Assembly: GCF_009811315.1 (NCBI RefSeq)
Contig: NZ_BLID01000012.1
Coordinates: 32,274 to 96,273 of the forward strand
From: Vibrio atypicus
Lineage (GTDB): Bacteria; Pseudomonadota; Gammaproteobacteria; Enterobacterales; Vibrionaceae
Length of the DNA: 64,000 nt
Direction: 5' to 3'
Shown here one piece after another: positions 44,682 to 54,040 of this stretch; within the stretch, counting starts at the first letter, position 1; each line of letters starts with the position of its first letter. A model generated the notes under the pieces. The model made no database searches and had not been told where the DNA came from. It was given only the letters and a program-made list of their open reading frames with translations. The translations under genes and the position numbers were made by a program.

Positions 44682-45071
44682 ATGGTAGCTGCGTTAGCTA
44701 GACCAGGACGAGAGCTTGCAAAGCGATTGTTGATGATCGAGACCGGCGCGGTTACGTTAGTGGCAGCAGGTGTAACAGTCGCTGTTAATAGTGAATGGGG
44801 AGTTTCAGCGCTTATTGGAGGGAGCATATTTGTTTTCGCCAATGCTGTATTCGCATTGTGTGCCTTTCTCTTTGTAGGAGCTCGCGCCGCCAAAATGGTT
44901 GCCGTGTCCTTCTATGCAGGGGAAGCGCTCAAGATCCTCATCACAGTGGCACTTTTCTCCGTTGCTTACATGTATATGCAGGTGGAACTTGTTCCCCTCA
45001 AACTAACCTATTTGCTGGTATTAGGGATTAACATCTTTGCGCCAGCGCTATTCATTAACAACAAAAAATAG
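44682..45071 (+). CDS. atpI: ATP synthase accessory protein AtpI
   Basis: A 129-residue membrane protein with four helices (about 15-32, 36-56, 68-92, 98-120). AtpI acts as a chaperone in assembling the c-ring and is not in the mature enzyme. The arrangement GGSIFVFANAVFALCAF in the second helix is family-like. It heads the operon and ends 8 bases before atpB. Sequence conservation in this family is low; position is the main evidence. Confidence 0.9.
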   Translation: MVAALARPGRELAKRLLMIETGAVTLVAAGVTVAVNSEWGVSALIGGSIFVFANAVFALCAFLFVGARAAKMVAVSFYAGEALKILITVALFSVAYMYMQVELVPLKLTYLLVLGINIFAPALFINNKK

Positions 45072-45079
45072 GATGAGTT

Positions 45080-45892
45080 ATGGCTGCGCCAGGTGAAGCG
45101 CTAACATCGTCCGGATACATTGCCCACCACTTATCAAACCTTTCTTTAGCTAAGTTAGGCTTGGTAGCGGATGAAGCAAGTTTCTGGAACGTACATATCG
45201 ATAGCCTGTTTTTTTCTTGGTTTACTGGTTTAATTTTCTTAGGAATCTTTTACAAAGTAGCGAAGGGAACAACAGCGGGTGTACCAGGTAAGCTTCAGTG
45301 TGCTGTTGAAATGATCGTAGAATTTGTCGCGGAAAACGTCAAAGATACGTTCCATGGACGCAACCCATTGATTGCCCCTCTGGCACTAACTATCTTTTGT
45401 TGGGTATTTTTGATGAACGTGATGGACTTAGTTCCTATCGACTTCTTACCTTACCCAGCAGAGCATTGGCTTGGTATTCCTTACCTTAAGGTTGTACCGT
45501 CTGCTGATGTAAATATCACCATGGCTATGGCTCTAGGCGTGTTCGCTCTGATGATTTACTACAGCATCAAAGTGAAAGGTCTAGGTGGCTTTGCAAAAGA
45601 ACTTGCACTACACCCATTTAATCACTGGACTATGATCCCGTTCAACCTACTGATTGAAGTGGTATCGCTACTAGCGAAGCCTCTATCACTTGGTATGCGT
45701 CTATTCGGTAACATGTTCGCTGGTGAGGTTGTATTCATTCTTTGTGCGGCAATGTTACCATGGTATTTACAATGGATGGGTTCACTACCGTGGGCGATTT
45801 TCCATATTCTGGTAATCCTGATTCAGGCCTTCGTGTTTATGATGCTAACGATTGTTTATATGTCGATGGCACACGAAGACAGCGATCACTAA
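45080..45892 (+). CDS. atpB: ATP synthase F0 subunit a
   Basis: A 270-residue membrane subunit forming the proton half-channels beside the c-ring. The essential arginine is in LLAKPLSLGMRLFGNMFAGE (near residue 208), and the C-terminal helices with conserved glutamine/histidine residues (VILIQAFVFMMLTIVYM) follow. It lies between atpI and atpE in the canonical order. Confidence 0.96.
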   Translation: MAAPGEALTSSGYIAHHLSNLSLAKLGLVADEASFWNVHIDSLFFSWFTGLIFLGIFYKVAKGTTAGVPGKLQCAVEMIVEFVAENVKDTFHGRNPLIAPLALTIFCWVFLMNVMDLVPIDFLPYPAEHWLGIPYLKVVPSADVNITMAMALGVFALMIYYSIKVKGLGGFAKELALHPFNHWTMIPFNLLIEVVSLLAKPLSLGMRLFGNMFAGEVVFILCAAMLPWYLQWMGSLPWAIFHILVILIQAFVFMMLTIVYMSMAHEDSDH

Positions 45893-45936
45893 TTTTTTTT
45901 AATTCTTATTAGTCAAAAGTATATTTGGAGATAGTA

Positions 45937-46194
45937 ATGGAAACTGTACTGAGCTTTTCAGCAATCGCAGTAGCAATCATCGTTGGTCTATGTGCAGTAG
46001 GTACTGCAATCGGCTTTGCAATTCTAGGTGGTAAATTCCTAGAAGGCGCTGCTCGTCAACCAGAAATGGCTCCTATGCTACAAGTTAAGATGTTCATCAT
46101 CGCTGGTCTACTAGATGCGGTTCCAATGATCGGTATCGTAATCGCACTACTATTTACTTTCGCAAACCCATTCGTTGGTCAACTAGCTGGTTAA
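45937..46194 (+). CDS. atpE: ATP synthase F0 subunit c
   Basis: An 85-residue hairpin of two membrane helices joined by the polar loop EGAARQPEM; oligomerises into the rotor ring. The ion-carrying carboxylate is Asp60 (AGLLDAVPMIG), and the Q/E/S sodium-binding triad is absent, so proton coupling is expected. The frame is open four codons earlier, but the ATG at 45937 follows GGAGAT and matches the family start. Codon use is extremely biased. Confidence 0.97.
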   Translation: METVLSFSAIAVAIIVGLCAVGTAIGFAILGGKFLEGAARQPEMAPMLQVKMFIIAGLLDAVPMIGIVIALLFTFANPFVGQLAG

Positions 46195-46266
46195 TCATTG
46201 CTTTTCAGAGGCAAACATCGGTTTGTCATTGATTAACACTAAGTCCAATAGAGAGGGGTAGCTGTT

Positions 46267-46737
46267 GTGAATATGAACGCAACTCTGCTAGGTCAAGCAA
46301 TCTCGTTCGCACTATTTGTGTGGTTCTGCATGAAGTATGTATGGCCGCCAATTATGCAAGCAATTGAAGAGCGTCAGAAGAAAATTTCTGATGGTCTTGT
46401 AGCTGCTGAACGTGCAGCGAAAGACTTGGATCTAGCACAAGCCAACGCTTCTGACAAAATGAAAGAAGCGAAGCGCACTGCAACTGAGGTTATTGAACAG
46501 GCAAACAAACGTAAAGCTCAAATTATTGATGAAGCTCGCGAAGAAGCTTTGGCAGAACGCCAGAAAATTCTTGCGCAAGCAGAAGCTGAAATTGAAGCTG
46601 AACGCACACGTGCCCGCGATGACCTGCGCAAACAAGTCGCAACTCTGGCTATAGCTGGTGCTGAGAAAATCCTTGAGCGTACTATCGATAAAGATGTACA
46701 CAAAGATCTTCTTGACAATATCACTGCAAAACTTTAA
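46267..46737 (+). CDS. atpF: ATP synthase F0 subunit b
   Basis: A 156-residue subunit with one N-terminal membrane helix (MNMNATLLGQAISFALFVW) and a long charged helix (30-150) that forms the peripheral stalk as a dimer. It starts with GTG at 46267 after GAGGGG; an ATG two codons later would shorten it by two residues, but the GTG matches the E. coli N-terminus MNLNATILGQ. A 72-base gap separates it from atpE. Confidence 0.96.
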   Translation: MNMNATLLGQAISFALFVWFCMKYVWPPIMQAIEERQKKISDGLVAAERAAKDLDLAQANASDKMKEAKRTATEVIEQANKRKAQIIDEAREEALAERQKILAQAEAEIEAERTRARDDLRKQVATLAIAGAEKILERTIDKDVHKDLLDNITAKL

Positions 46738-46752
46738 CGCAAGGGGTTGTAT

Positions 46753-47286
46753 ATGTCTGATTTGACAACAATCGCACGCCCCTATGCCAAAGCAGCTTTT
46801 GACTTTGCGGTAGAAAAAGGTGAGCTAGACCAATGGGGTCAAATGCTAACTTTTGCTGCTGAAGTCGTTCAAAACGACGATATGGCTAACTTACTAAGCA
46901 GTTCTCTAACTGCTGAAAAATTAGCAGAAATATTTATCGCCGTTTGTGGTGAACAATTTGATGAATTCGGCCAGAACCTGATTAAGGTAATGGCAGAGAA
47001 CGGCCGCTTAGTGGCTTTTCCTGATGTATGCAAAGAGTTCTTGATGCTTAAACAAGAGCATGAGAAAGAGATCGACGTTGAAGTCACTTCAGCGGTAGAG
47101 CTTTCTGAAGAGCAACTTGCAGAAATCAGCAACAAATTGGAACTGCGTATTGAACGTAAAGTTCAGCTGAATTGCAGTATAGATGAGACTCTACTTAGTG
47201 GAGTTATTATTCGAGCCGGAGACTTAGTCATCGATAACTCAGCTCGTGGTCGTTTAGACCGCCTGAGCGATGCATTGCAGTCTTAA
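46753..47286 (+). CDS. atpH: ATP synthase F1 subunit delta
   Basis: A 177-residue subunit linking F1 to the b-subunit stalk. It has the family start MSDLTTIARPYAKAAFDFA and the C-terminal signature LSGVIIRAGDLVIDNSARGR. The ATG at 46753 is used in preference to the upstream frame opening (TTG at 46747); the ribosome site is AAGGGG. It is 15 bases after atpF and 13 before atpA. Confidence 0.96.
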   Translation: MSDLTTIARPYAKAAFDFAVEKGELDQWGQMLTFAAEVVQNDDMANLLSSSLTAEKLAEIFIAVCGEQFDEFGQNLIKVMAENGRLVAFPDVCKEFLMLKQEHEKEIDVEVTSAVELSEEQLAEISNKLELRIERKVQLNCSIDETLLSGVIIRAGDLVIDNSARGRLDRLSDALQS

Positions 47287-47299
47287 TGGGGATTGGAGC

Positions 47300-48841
47300 A
47301 TGCAACTTAATTCCACGGAAATTAGCGATCTAATTAAACAGCGTATCGAATCTTTCGACGTTGTTAGTGAAGCTCGCAATGAAGGTACTATCGTATCGGT
47401 AAGCGATGGTATTCTTAGCATTCACGGCCTAACGGACGTGATGCAAGGTGAAATGATTGAACTACCGGGTGGCCGCTACGCGCTAGCACTTAACTTGAAC
47501 CGTGATTCGGTTGGTGCAGTTGTAATGGGCCCATATGCTGACCTACAGGAAGGCATGAAAGTTACAGGTACTGGCCGCATTCTTGAAGTGCCAGTAGGTC
47601 CAGAACTACTTGGTCGTGTTGTTAACACGCTAGGTGAGCCAATTGATGGTAAAGGTCCTATTGAAGCGAAATTGACTTCGCCTGTAGAAGTAATCGCACC
47701 GGGTGTAATCGACCGTAAATCGGTAGATCAGCCTGTTCAAACTGGTTACAAATCAGTTGACTCAATGATCCCAATCGGTCGTGGTCAGCGTGAGCTAGTA
47801 ATCGGTGACCGTCAGACTGGTAAAACAGCAATGGCGATCGATGCGATTATCAACCAGAAAGACTCTGGTATTTTCTCTATCTACGTAGCTATCGGTCAGA
47901 AAGCATCGACTATCGCAAACGTAGTTCGCAAACTAGAAGAGCACGGCGCATTAGCAAACACTATCGTTGTTGTTGCATCGGCTTCTGAATCTGCAGCGCT
48001 ACAATACCTAGCGCCATACGCAGGTTGTGCGATGGGTGAATACTTCCGTGATCGCGGTGAAGATGCACTGATTGTTTATGATGACCTATCTAAGCAAGCG
48101 GTAGCTTACCGTCAGATCTCGCTATTACTTAAGCGTCCACCAGGCCGTGAAGCATTCCCAGGTGATGTATTCTACCTTCACTCACGTCTACTAGAGCGCG
48201 CAGCTCGTGTAAGCGAAGTGTACGTAGAAAAATTCACTAACGGTGAAGTGACAGGTAAGACAGGCTCTTTGACAGCTCTTCCTATCATCGAAACGCAAGC
48301 TGGTGACGTATCTGCATTCGTACCGACGAACGTAATCTCGATTACCGATGGTCAGATCTTCCTACAAACTGAGCTATTCAACGCGGGTGTACGTCCAGCT
48401 GTTGACCCTGGTATCTCAGTATCTCGTGTAGGTGGTTCAGCGCAGACTAAAATCATCAAGAAGCTATCTGGCGGTATCCGTACAGCTCTAGCTCAGTACC
48501 GTGAACTAGCAGCATTTGCACAGTTCTCGTCTGATCTTGATGAGGCGACCAAGAAGCAGCTAGACCACGGTCAAAAAGTAACAGAGCTAATGAAGCAGAA
48601 GCAGTACGCTCCTATGTCTGTATTTGACCAAGCTCTAGTTATCTTTGCAGCAGAGCGCGGTTACCTAGCAGATGTTGAATTAAGCAAACTGCTAGATTTC
48701 GAAGCGGCTCTACTATCGTTTGCTCGCGGTCAATACGCTGACTTTGCAGCTGAGATCGACAAGACGGGTGCATACAACGATGAAGTTGAAGCACAGCTTA
48801 AGAAGCTGACTGACGACTTCGTAGCAACCCAAACTTGGTAA
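47300..48841 (+). CDS. atpA: ATP synthase F1 subunit alpha
   Basis: A 513-residue non-catalytic nucleotide-binding subunit. It starts MQLNSTEISDLIKQRIESFD, has Walker A GDRQTGKTAMAIDAI (near 169) and the family signature PAVDPGISVSRVGGSAQ. The frame is open earlier (47270), but the ATG at 47300 after TTGGAG is the family start. Length equals E. coli AtpA (513). Confidence 0.98.
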   Translation: MQLNSTEISDLIKQRIESFDVVSEARNEGTIVSVSDGILSIHGLTDVMQGEMIELPGGRYALALNLNRDSVGAVVMGPYADLQEGMKVTGTGRILEVPVGPELLGRVVNTLGEPIDGKGPIEAKLTSPVEVIAPGVIDRKSVDQPVQTGYKSVDSMIPIGRGQRELVIGDRQTGKTAMAIDAIINQKDSGIFSIYVAIGQKASTIANVVRKLEEHGALANTIVVVASASESAALQYLAPYAGCAMGEYFRDRGEDALIVYDDLSKQAVAYRQISLLLKRPPGREAFPGDVFYLHSRLLERAARVSEVYVEKFTNGEVTGKTGSLTALPIIETQAGDVSAFVPTNVISITDGQIFLQTELFNAGVRPAVDPGISVSRVGGSAQTKIIKKLSGGIRTALAQYRELAAFAQFSSDLDEATKKQLDHGQKVTELMKQKQYAPMSVFDQALVIFAAERGYLADVELSKLLDFEAALLSFARGQYADFAAEIDKTGAYNDEVEAQLKKLTDDFVATQTW

Positions 48842-48883
48842 TAGGTCGGTGGCAGTAATGCCACCAACTAATGGAGAGTAACG

Positions 48884-49750
48884 ATGGCCGGCGCAAAAGA
48901 GATACGTAATAAAATCGGTAGTGTTAAAAGCACACAGAAGATTACGAAAGCAATGGAAATGGTAGCAGCTTCAAAAATGCGTCGTTCTCAAGACGCAATG
49001 GAAGCTACTCGTCCATATGCAGAAACAATGCGTAAAGTGATCGGTCATTTGGCTAACGGTAGCCTTGAGTATAAGCATCCTTATCTTGAGGAACGTGAAG
49101 CCAAACGTGTTGGTTACATCATCGTTTCTACAGACCGTGGTCTGTGTGGCGGTTTGAACATTAACTTGTTCAAGAAAGCCATGCTAGATATGAAAGATTG
49201 GTCTGCGAAAGGTGCTGATATTGAACTGGCGATTATCGGTTCAAAAGCAACAGCATTTTTCAATAACAGCGGCGCGAAAGTAGCAGCTCAAGTATCAGGT
49301 TTGGGTGATAACCCAGCACTTGAAGACTTGATCGGTTCTGTGAGCGTAATGCTGAAGAAATACGATGAAGGTGAATTGGATCGCCTGTACGTAGTGTTCA
49401 ACAAGTTTGAAAACACTATGGTACAAGAACCAACGATCGATCAATTACTTCCTTTGCCTAAATCGGATAGCGAAGACATGCAGCGCGATCATGCTTGGGA
49501 CTACATTTATGAGCCTGAGCCAAAACCATTACTAGATGCACTATTGATTCGTTATGTCGAATCTCAAGTGTACCAAGGTGTGGTAGAGAACCTTGCTTGT
49601 GAGCAAGCGGCTCGAATGATTGCAATGAAAGCTGCAACGGATAACGCTAGTGACCTGATTGATGATTTAGAACTTGTGTACAACAAAGCCCGTCAGGCTG
49701 CAATCACACAAGAGCTATCAGAAATCGTATCAGGCGCAGCAGCGGTTTAA
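48884..49750 (+). CDS. atpG: ATP synthase F1 subunit gamma
   Basis: A 288-residue central shaft with long N- and C-terminal helices. The N-terminal KEIRNKIGSVKSTQKITKAM and the C-terminal QAAITQELSEIVSGAAAV are diagnostic. It rotates within alpha3-beta3 to drive the binding changes. It sits 42 bases after atpA, and atpD begins 34 bases later. Confidence 0.97.
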   Translation: MAGAKEIRNKIGSVKSTQKITKAMEMVAASKMRRSQDAMEATRPYAETMRKVIGHLANGSLEYKHPYLEEREAKRVGYIIVSTDRGLCGGLNINLFKKAMLDMKDWSAKGADIELAIIGSKATAFFNNSGAKVAAQVSGLGDNPALEDLIGSVSVMLKKYDEGELDRLYVVFNKFENTMVQEPTIDQLLPLPKSDSEDMQRDHAWDYIYEPEPKPLLDALLIRYVESQVYQGVVENLACEQAARMIAMKAATDNASDLIDDLELVYNKARQAAITQELSEIVSGAAAV

Positions 49751-49784
49751 GCTTAGGTAAAACTAAATAGTTAGAGGATTAACG

Positions 49785-51188
49785 ATGGCTACAGGTAAGA
49801 TCGTACAGATCATCGGTGCGGTAGTCGACGTAGAGTTCCCACAGGGCGAAGTACCTCGTGTATACGATGCTCTGAATGTTTCTGAATCTAAAGAGCGTTT
49901 AGTTCTTGAAGTTCAGCAACAGCTTGGCGGTGGCGTAGTTCGCGCAATCGTAATGGGTAGCTCTGATGGTTTACGTCGTGGTTTGACAGTAGAAAATACT
50001 GGCGCTCCAATCTCGGTACCAGTAGGTACTAAGACCCTAGGTCGTATCATGAACGTTCTAGGTGACGCGATTGATGAGTGTGGTGAAATCGGTGCTGAAG
50101 AGCATTACGCAATTCACCGCGAAGCGCCTAGCTACGAAGAGCAGTCAAACGAGACAGCACTTTTAGAAACAGGTGTTAAGGTAATCGACTTGGTTTGTCC
50201 ATTCGCTAAGGGTGGTAAAATCGGTCTATTCGGCGGTGCAGGTGTAGGTAAGACCGTTAACATGATGGAACTTATCAACAACATCGCACTACAGCACTCT
50301 GGCCTATCAGTATTTGCTGGTGTAGGTGAGCGTACTCGTGAAGGTAACGATTTCTACTTTGAAATGCAGGAAGCAGGCGTTGTAAACGTTGAGAAGCCTG
50401 AAGAATCAAAAGTAGCGATGGTTTACGGTCAGATGAACGAGCCACCAGGTAACCGTCTACGTGTTGCACTGACTGGTCTAACAATGGCAGAGCGCTTCCG
50501 TGACGAAGGTCGTGACGTTCTACTGTTCGTTGATAACATCTACCGTTACACGCTTGCAGGTACTGAAGTATCAGCACTTCTAGGTCGTATGCCTTCAGCG
50601 GTAGGTTACCAGCCAACTCTTGCAGAAGAGATGGGTGTACTACAGGAGCGTATCACGTCAACTAAGCAAGGTTCTATCACGTCTGTACAGGCGGTATACG
50701 TACCTGCGGATGACTTGACTGACCCGTCTCCAGCAACAACATTCGCGCACTTGGATGCAACGGTTGTACTTAACCGTAACATCGCAGCAATGGGTCTATA
50801 CCCAGCGATCGACCCGCTAGATTCTACTTCTCGTCAGCTAGATCCATTGGTAGTTGGTCAAGAACACTACGACATCGCGCGTGGCGTTCAGTCAACACTT
50901 CAGCGCTATAAAGAGCTGAAAGACATCATTGCTATCCTAGGTATGGACGAGCTATCTGAAGAAGATAAGCAAGTAGTATCTCGTGCTCGTAAGATTGAGA
51001 AGTTCCTTACTCAGCCTTACCACGTAGCGGAAGTATTTACAGGTGACCCTGGTGTTTACGTACCTCTTAAAGAGACTCTACGTGGCTTCCAAGGTCTACT
51101 ATCTGGTGAATACGATGACATTCCAGAGCAAGCGTTCATGTACTGCGGTACTATCGACGAAGCTATCGAGAATGCTAAGAAGCTATAA
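49785..51188 (+). CDS. atpD: ATP synthase F1 subunit beta
   Basis: A 467-residue catalytic subunit with Walker A GGAGVGKTVNMMELI (near 149), the catalytic glutamate in GVGERTREGNDFYFEM (near 180) and the DELSEEDKQVV segment of the C-terminal domain. The ribosome site is AGAGGA. Like atpA, it uses CTA and CTT leucine codons often, as expected for an abundant protein. Confidence 0.98.
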   Translation: MATGKIVQIIGAVVDVEFPQGEVPRVYDALNVSESKERLVLEVQQQLGGGVVRAIVMGSSDGLRRGLTVENTGAPISVPVGTKTLGRIMNVLGDAIDECGEIGAEEHYAIHREAPSYEEQSNETALLETGVKVIDLVCPFAKGGKIGLFGGAGVGKTVNMMELINNIALQHSGLSVFAGVGERTREGNDFYFEMQEAGVVNVEKPEESKVAMVYGQMNEPPGNRLRVALTGLTMAERFRDEGRDVLLFVDNIYRYTLAGTEVSALLGRMPSAVGYQPTLAEEMGVLQERITSTKQGSITSVQAVYVPADDLTDPSPATTFAHLDATVVLNRNIAAMGLYPAIDPLDSTSRQLDPLVVGQEHYDIARGVQSTLQRYKELKDIIAILGMDELSEEDKQVVSRARKIEKFLTQPYHVAEVFTGDPGVYVPLKETLRGFQGLLSGEYDDIPEQAFMYCGTIDEAIENAKKL

Positions 51189-51206
51189 GGCTAACTAGGA
51201 GGCGAT

Positions 51207-51629
51207 ATGGCAGCAATAACCTTTCACCTAGACGTAGTAAGTGCAGAGAAAAAGCTTTTCTCTGGCCTTGTTGAAACGTTTCAGGTGACCGGTAGCGAAG
51301 GTGAACTTGGTATTTTCCATGGTCATACACCGCTGCTGACCGCTATCAAGCCTGGTATGGTGCGTATTGTGAAGCAGCACGGCCACGAAGAAATTATTTA
51401 TGTTTCTGGTGGTATGGTAGAAGTTCAGCCTGGTACAGCGACTGTACTGGCTGATACGGCTATCCGTGGTGAAGAGCTAGACGCAGCAAAGGCGGAAGAA
51501 GCCAAGCGCAAAGCTGTGGAGAATATCCAAAATCAGCATGGCGACATGGACTTCGCACAAGCGGCCGGTGAACTGGCTAAAGCCATTGCTCAGTTACGAG
51601 TTATCGAACTGACAAAACAGCGTCGTTAA
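51207..51629 (+). CDS. atpC: ATP synthase F1 subunit epsilon
   Basis: A 140-residue rotor subunit with an N-terminal beta-sandwich (FHLDVVSAEKKLFSGLVETF, GSEGELGIFHGHTPLL) and a C-terminal helical hairpin that inhibits ATP hydrolysis. Last gene of the operon, 18 bases after atpD with AGGAGG as ribosome site, followed by a strong terminator. Confidence 0.97.
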   Translation: MAAITFHLDVVSAEKKLFSGLVETFQVTGSEGELGIFHGHTPLLTAIKPGMVRIVKQHGHEEIIYVSGGMVEVQPGTATVLADTAIRGEELDAAKAEEAKRKAVENIQNQHGDMDFAQAAGELAKAIAQLRVIELTKQRR

Positions 51630-51654
51630 TTAATAGCGTTGTTTTAAAAGTGAT

Positions 51655-51682
51655 AAAGGCGGTCGTTAGACCGCCTTTTTGC
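51655..51682 (+). terminator. Terminator of the atp operon
   Basis: Perfect 10-bp stem AAAGGCGGTC gtta GACCGCCTTT followed by TT and a T-rich stretch. Confidence 0.92.
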
Positions 51683-51780
51683 TTATTTTTCATTAGAATT
51701 TTACCTTTCCAATTAACTAATTGACGGTTAGTGTCTAAAATACCTCTCAAAATTAATACAACGTCTTATAGGTAGCACAA

Positions 51781-53142
51781 ATGAAGTTTAGCGCGGTTAT
51801 TCTCGCAGCGGGCAAAGGGACTCGCATGTATTCTCATAAACCTAAGGTTTTGCACACTTTAGCTGGCAAACCTATGGTGAAACATGTAGTAGACACCTGT
51901 AATAGTTTAGGCGCACAGAATATTCATTTGGTTTATGGTCACGGTGGCGACCAGATGCAAGCTGAGCTTTCACAGGAGTCTGTTAACTGGGTACTTCAAG
52001 CTGAACAACTTGGTACTGGCCACGCTGTTGATCAAGCTTCACCGCAATTTGAAGATGATGAAAAGATCTTAGTACTTTATGGCGATGTACCATTGATCTC
52101 TGAAGAGACTATCGAAGGCTTACTTGATGCGCAGCCAAATGGTGGTATTGCGCTATTAACGGTCGTACTGGACAACCCAATGGGATATGGTCGAATTGTC
52201 CGTCGCAATGGTCCAGTGGTTGCTATCGTAGAGCAAAAAGATGCAACTGATGAGCAAAAGCTTATTAAAGAGATCAACACAGGCGTCATGGTAGCGACGG
52301 GTGGCGATCTGAAACGTTGGTTATCAGGCCTAAACAATCAAAATGCTCAGGGCGAGTATTACCTAACAGATGTTATCGCAGCTGCACATGACGAAGGTCG
52401 AGCAGTTGAAGCGGTTCACCCGGTAAACCCTATTGAAGTTGAAGGCGTGAATGATCGTGCTCAGTTAGCTCGTCTAGAGCGCGCATTTCAATCTATGCAG
52501 GCGCAAAAGTTATTAGAGCAAGGTGTAATGCTGCGCGATCCAGGTCGCTTTGACCTGCGTGGTGAACTTCAATGTGGTATGGATTGTGAAATCGACGCTA
52601 ACGTGATCATTGAAGGTAAAGTATCTTTAGGTGATAACGTGGTGATTGGCACCGGTTGTGTACTAAAAGATTGTGAAATTGACGATAACACTATTGTTCG
52701 TCCATATAGCGTTATCGAGGGAGCAACTGTAGGTGAAGAGTGTACTGTTGGTCCATTCACGCGTTTACGCCCAGGTGCTGAGCTACGTAATGACGCGCAT
52801 GTTGGTAACTTTGTCGAAGTGAAAAATGCTCGTATTGGTGAAGGCTCTAAAGCAAACCACCTAACGTATCTTGGTGATGCAGAAATTGGCCAACGTACTA
52901 ACGTTGGTGCAGGCGTGATTACCTGTAACTACGATGGCGCAAATAAATTTAAGACAGTGATTGGTAATGACGTATTTGTTGGTTCCGACTGTCAGTTAGT
53001 TGCACCTGTCGCCATTGCTGACGGTGCTACGATCGGTGCTGGAACGACATTGACTAAAGATGTTGCAGAAGGTGAGTTAGTGATTACTCGCGCCAAAGAG
53101 CGCAAAATTTCAGGCTGGCAACGCCCTGTTAAGCAAAAATAA
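51781..53142 (+). CDS. glmU: Bifunctional UDP-GlcNAc pyrophosphorylase / glucosamine-1-phosphate acetyltransferase
   Basis: A 453-residue enzyme making UDP-GlcNAc for peptidoglycan and LPS. The N-terminal uridyltransferase domain (ILAAGKGTRMYS near 7-18) is joined to a left-handed beta-helix acetyltransferase domain of hexapeptide repeats (from about 250; e.g. VIEGKVSLGDNVVIGTGCVL). It follows the atp operon as in E. coli, but with its own 150-base upstream region and terminator. The glmS gene, next in E. coli, is not here. Confidence 0.97.
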   Translation: MKFSAVILAAGKGTRMYSHKPKVLHTLAGKPMVKHVVDTCNSLGAQNIHLVYGHGGDQMQAELSQESVNWVLQAEQLGTGHAVDQASPQFEDDEKILVLYGDVPLISEETIEGLLDAQPNGGIALLTVVLDNPMGYGRIVRRNGPVVAIVEQKDATDEQKLIKEINTGVMVATGGDLKRWLSGLNNQNAQGEYYLTDVIAAAHDEGRAVEAVHPVNPIEVEGVNDRAQLARLERAFQSMQAQKLLEQGVMLRDPGRFDLRGELQCGMDCEIDANVIIEGKVSLGDNVVIGTGCVLKDCEIDDNTIVRPYSVIEGATVGEECTVGPFTRLRPGAELRNDAHVGNFVEVKNARIGEGSKANHLTYLGDAEIGQRTNVGAGVITCNYDGANKFKTVIGNDVFVGSDCQLVAPVAIADGATIGAGTTLTKDVAEGELVITRAKERKISGWQRPVKQK

Positions 53143-53162
53143 TCATTAGAGATTGATATAAG

Positions 53163-53190
53163 AGGCCACTCACATGAGTGGCCTTTTTTG
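53163..53190 (+). terminator. Terminator after glmU
   Basis: Perfect 9-bp stem AGGCCACTC acat GAGTGGCCT with a following T-run; lies between the convergent glmU and ABC permease genes. Confidence 0.9.
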
Positions 53191-53197
53191 TGTTTGA

Positions 53198-53971
53198 TTA
53201 ATTACTTGGTATTGCAATGCGCCTCTCTAGCCAGCGTACCGCTTGAGAAACCAATAAAATCAATACAAGGTATTCCAATACAAGGAAGGTATAAATCTCC
53301 AAAGGTAAGTATTCATTAACTACCAGTTCATTGGCGCGGCGGGTTAAGTCACTTAGGCCAATCACACTGACTAATGAACTCATCTTCAAGATATAGATGA
53401 ATTGGTTACCGAGTGGTGGAAGAATCTGTCTCAATGCTTGAGGAAGAATCACTAGACGCATTCTTTGCCAATAGTTTAAGCCTAATGAACTGGCTGCTTC
53501 ATGCTGTCCTTTGGCGATGGCTTGGATACCGCCACGGAATACTTCTGCCATAAATGCACTTTCAGCAATCGTAAGCGCAATAACGCCAGCCCAGAAATGA
53601 TCAAGCGAGATATCCATGAGTGTAGGCATTCCATAGTAAACCCATAGCAATAACACCAAGACGGGAATGGAACGAATTACTTCGACATAAATTCGATTAA
53701 ATGCTTTAAGTAATTTGGAGTTCGAGAGTGATGGAAGAGCAACAACTAAGCCGATAGACATGGCAAATAGCATACTCAGTAATGACACGGAAATGGTGTC
53801 ATAAAAGCCGGCAATGAGAAATTGCAGGTTTGTTTGTCCTTGATCTGTTGTGGGATCGAGTACGTACCAACCCCATTGATAATCAGAGCAACCCGTCAGT
53901 AGCAGAGATAAAAATAGCCACAGATATCGACAATTCACACTTCTTTCCCTAAGTAGACTAAAAAATCTCAT
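53198..53971 (-). CDS. Amino-acid ABC transporter permease with lipobox-like N-terminus
   Basis: A 257-residue HisM-type permease. The EAA loop appears as EAASSLGLNYWQRMRLVILP (near 170). Before the core permease there is an extra N-terminal stretch in which a hydrophobic helix ends in LLLTGC (cysteine near residue 28) followed by SDYQWGWYVLDP; this looks like a lipoprotein signal, unusual on a permease. It is divergent from a family-3 binding-protein gene 69 bases away; no ATPase gene adjoins, so it must use one encoded elsewhere. Substrate unknown. Confidence 0.85.
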   Translation of the reverse strand: MRFFSLLRERSVNCRYLWLFLSLLLTGCSDYQWGWYVLDPTTDQGQTNLQFLIAGFYDTISVSLLSMLFAMSIGLVVALPSLSNSKLLKAFNRIYVEVIRSIPVLVLLLWVYYGMPTLMDISLDHFWAGVIALTIAESAFMAEVFRGGIQAIAKGQHEAASSLGLNYWQRMRLVILPQALRQILPPLGNQFIYILKMSSLVSVIGLSDLTRRANELVVNEYLPLEIYTFLVLEYLVLILLVSQAVRWLERRIAIPSN

Positions 53972-54040
53972 ATGTTGCTGCTATGTTATCAAGGTTGCTG
54001 TTGTAAATCTTGAATGGAATAAGTATCTAAAGGAAAAATA

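Noticed and set aside
51721..51748. TTGACG near 51721 as a glmU promoter
   Set aside because: No -10 element at acceptable spacing; the nearest TAAAAT is only 9 bases away.
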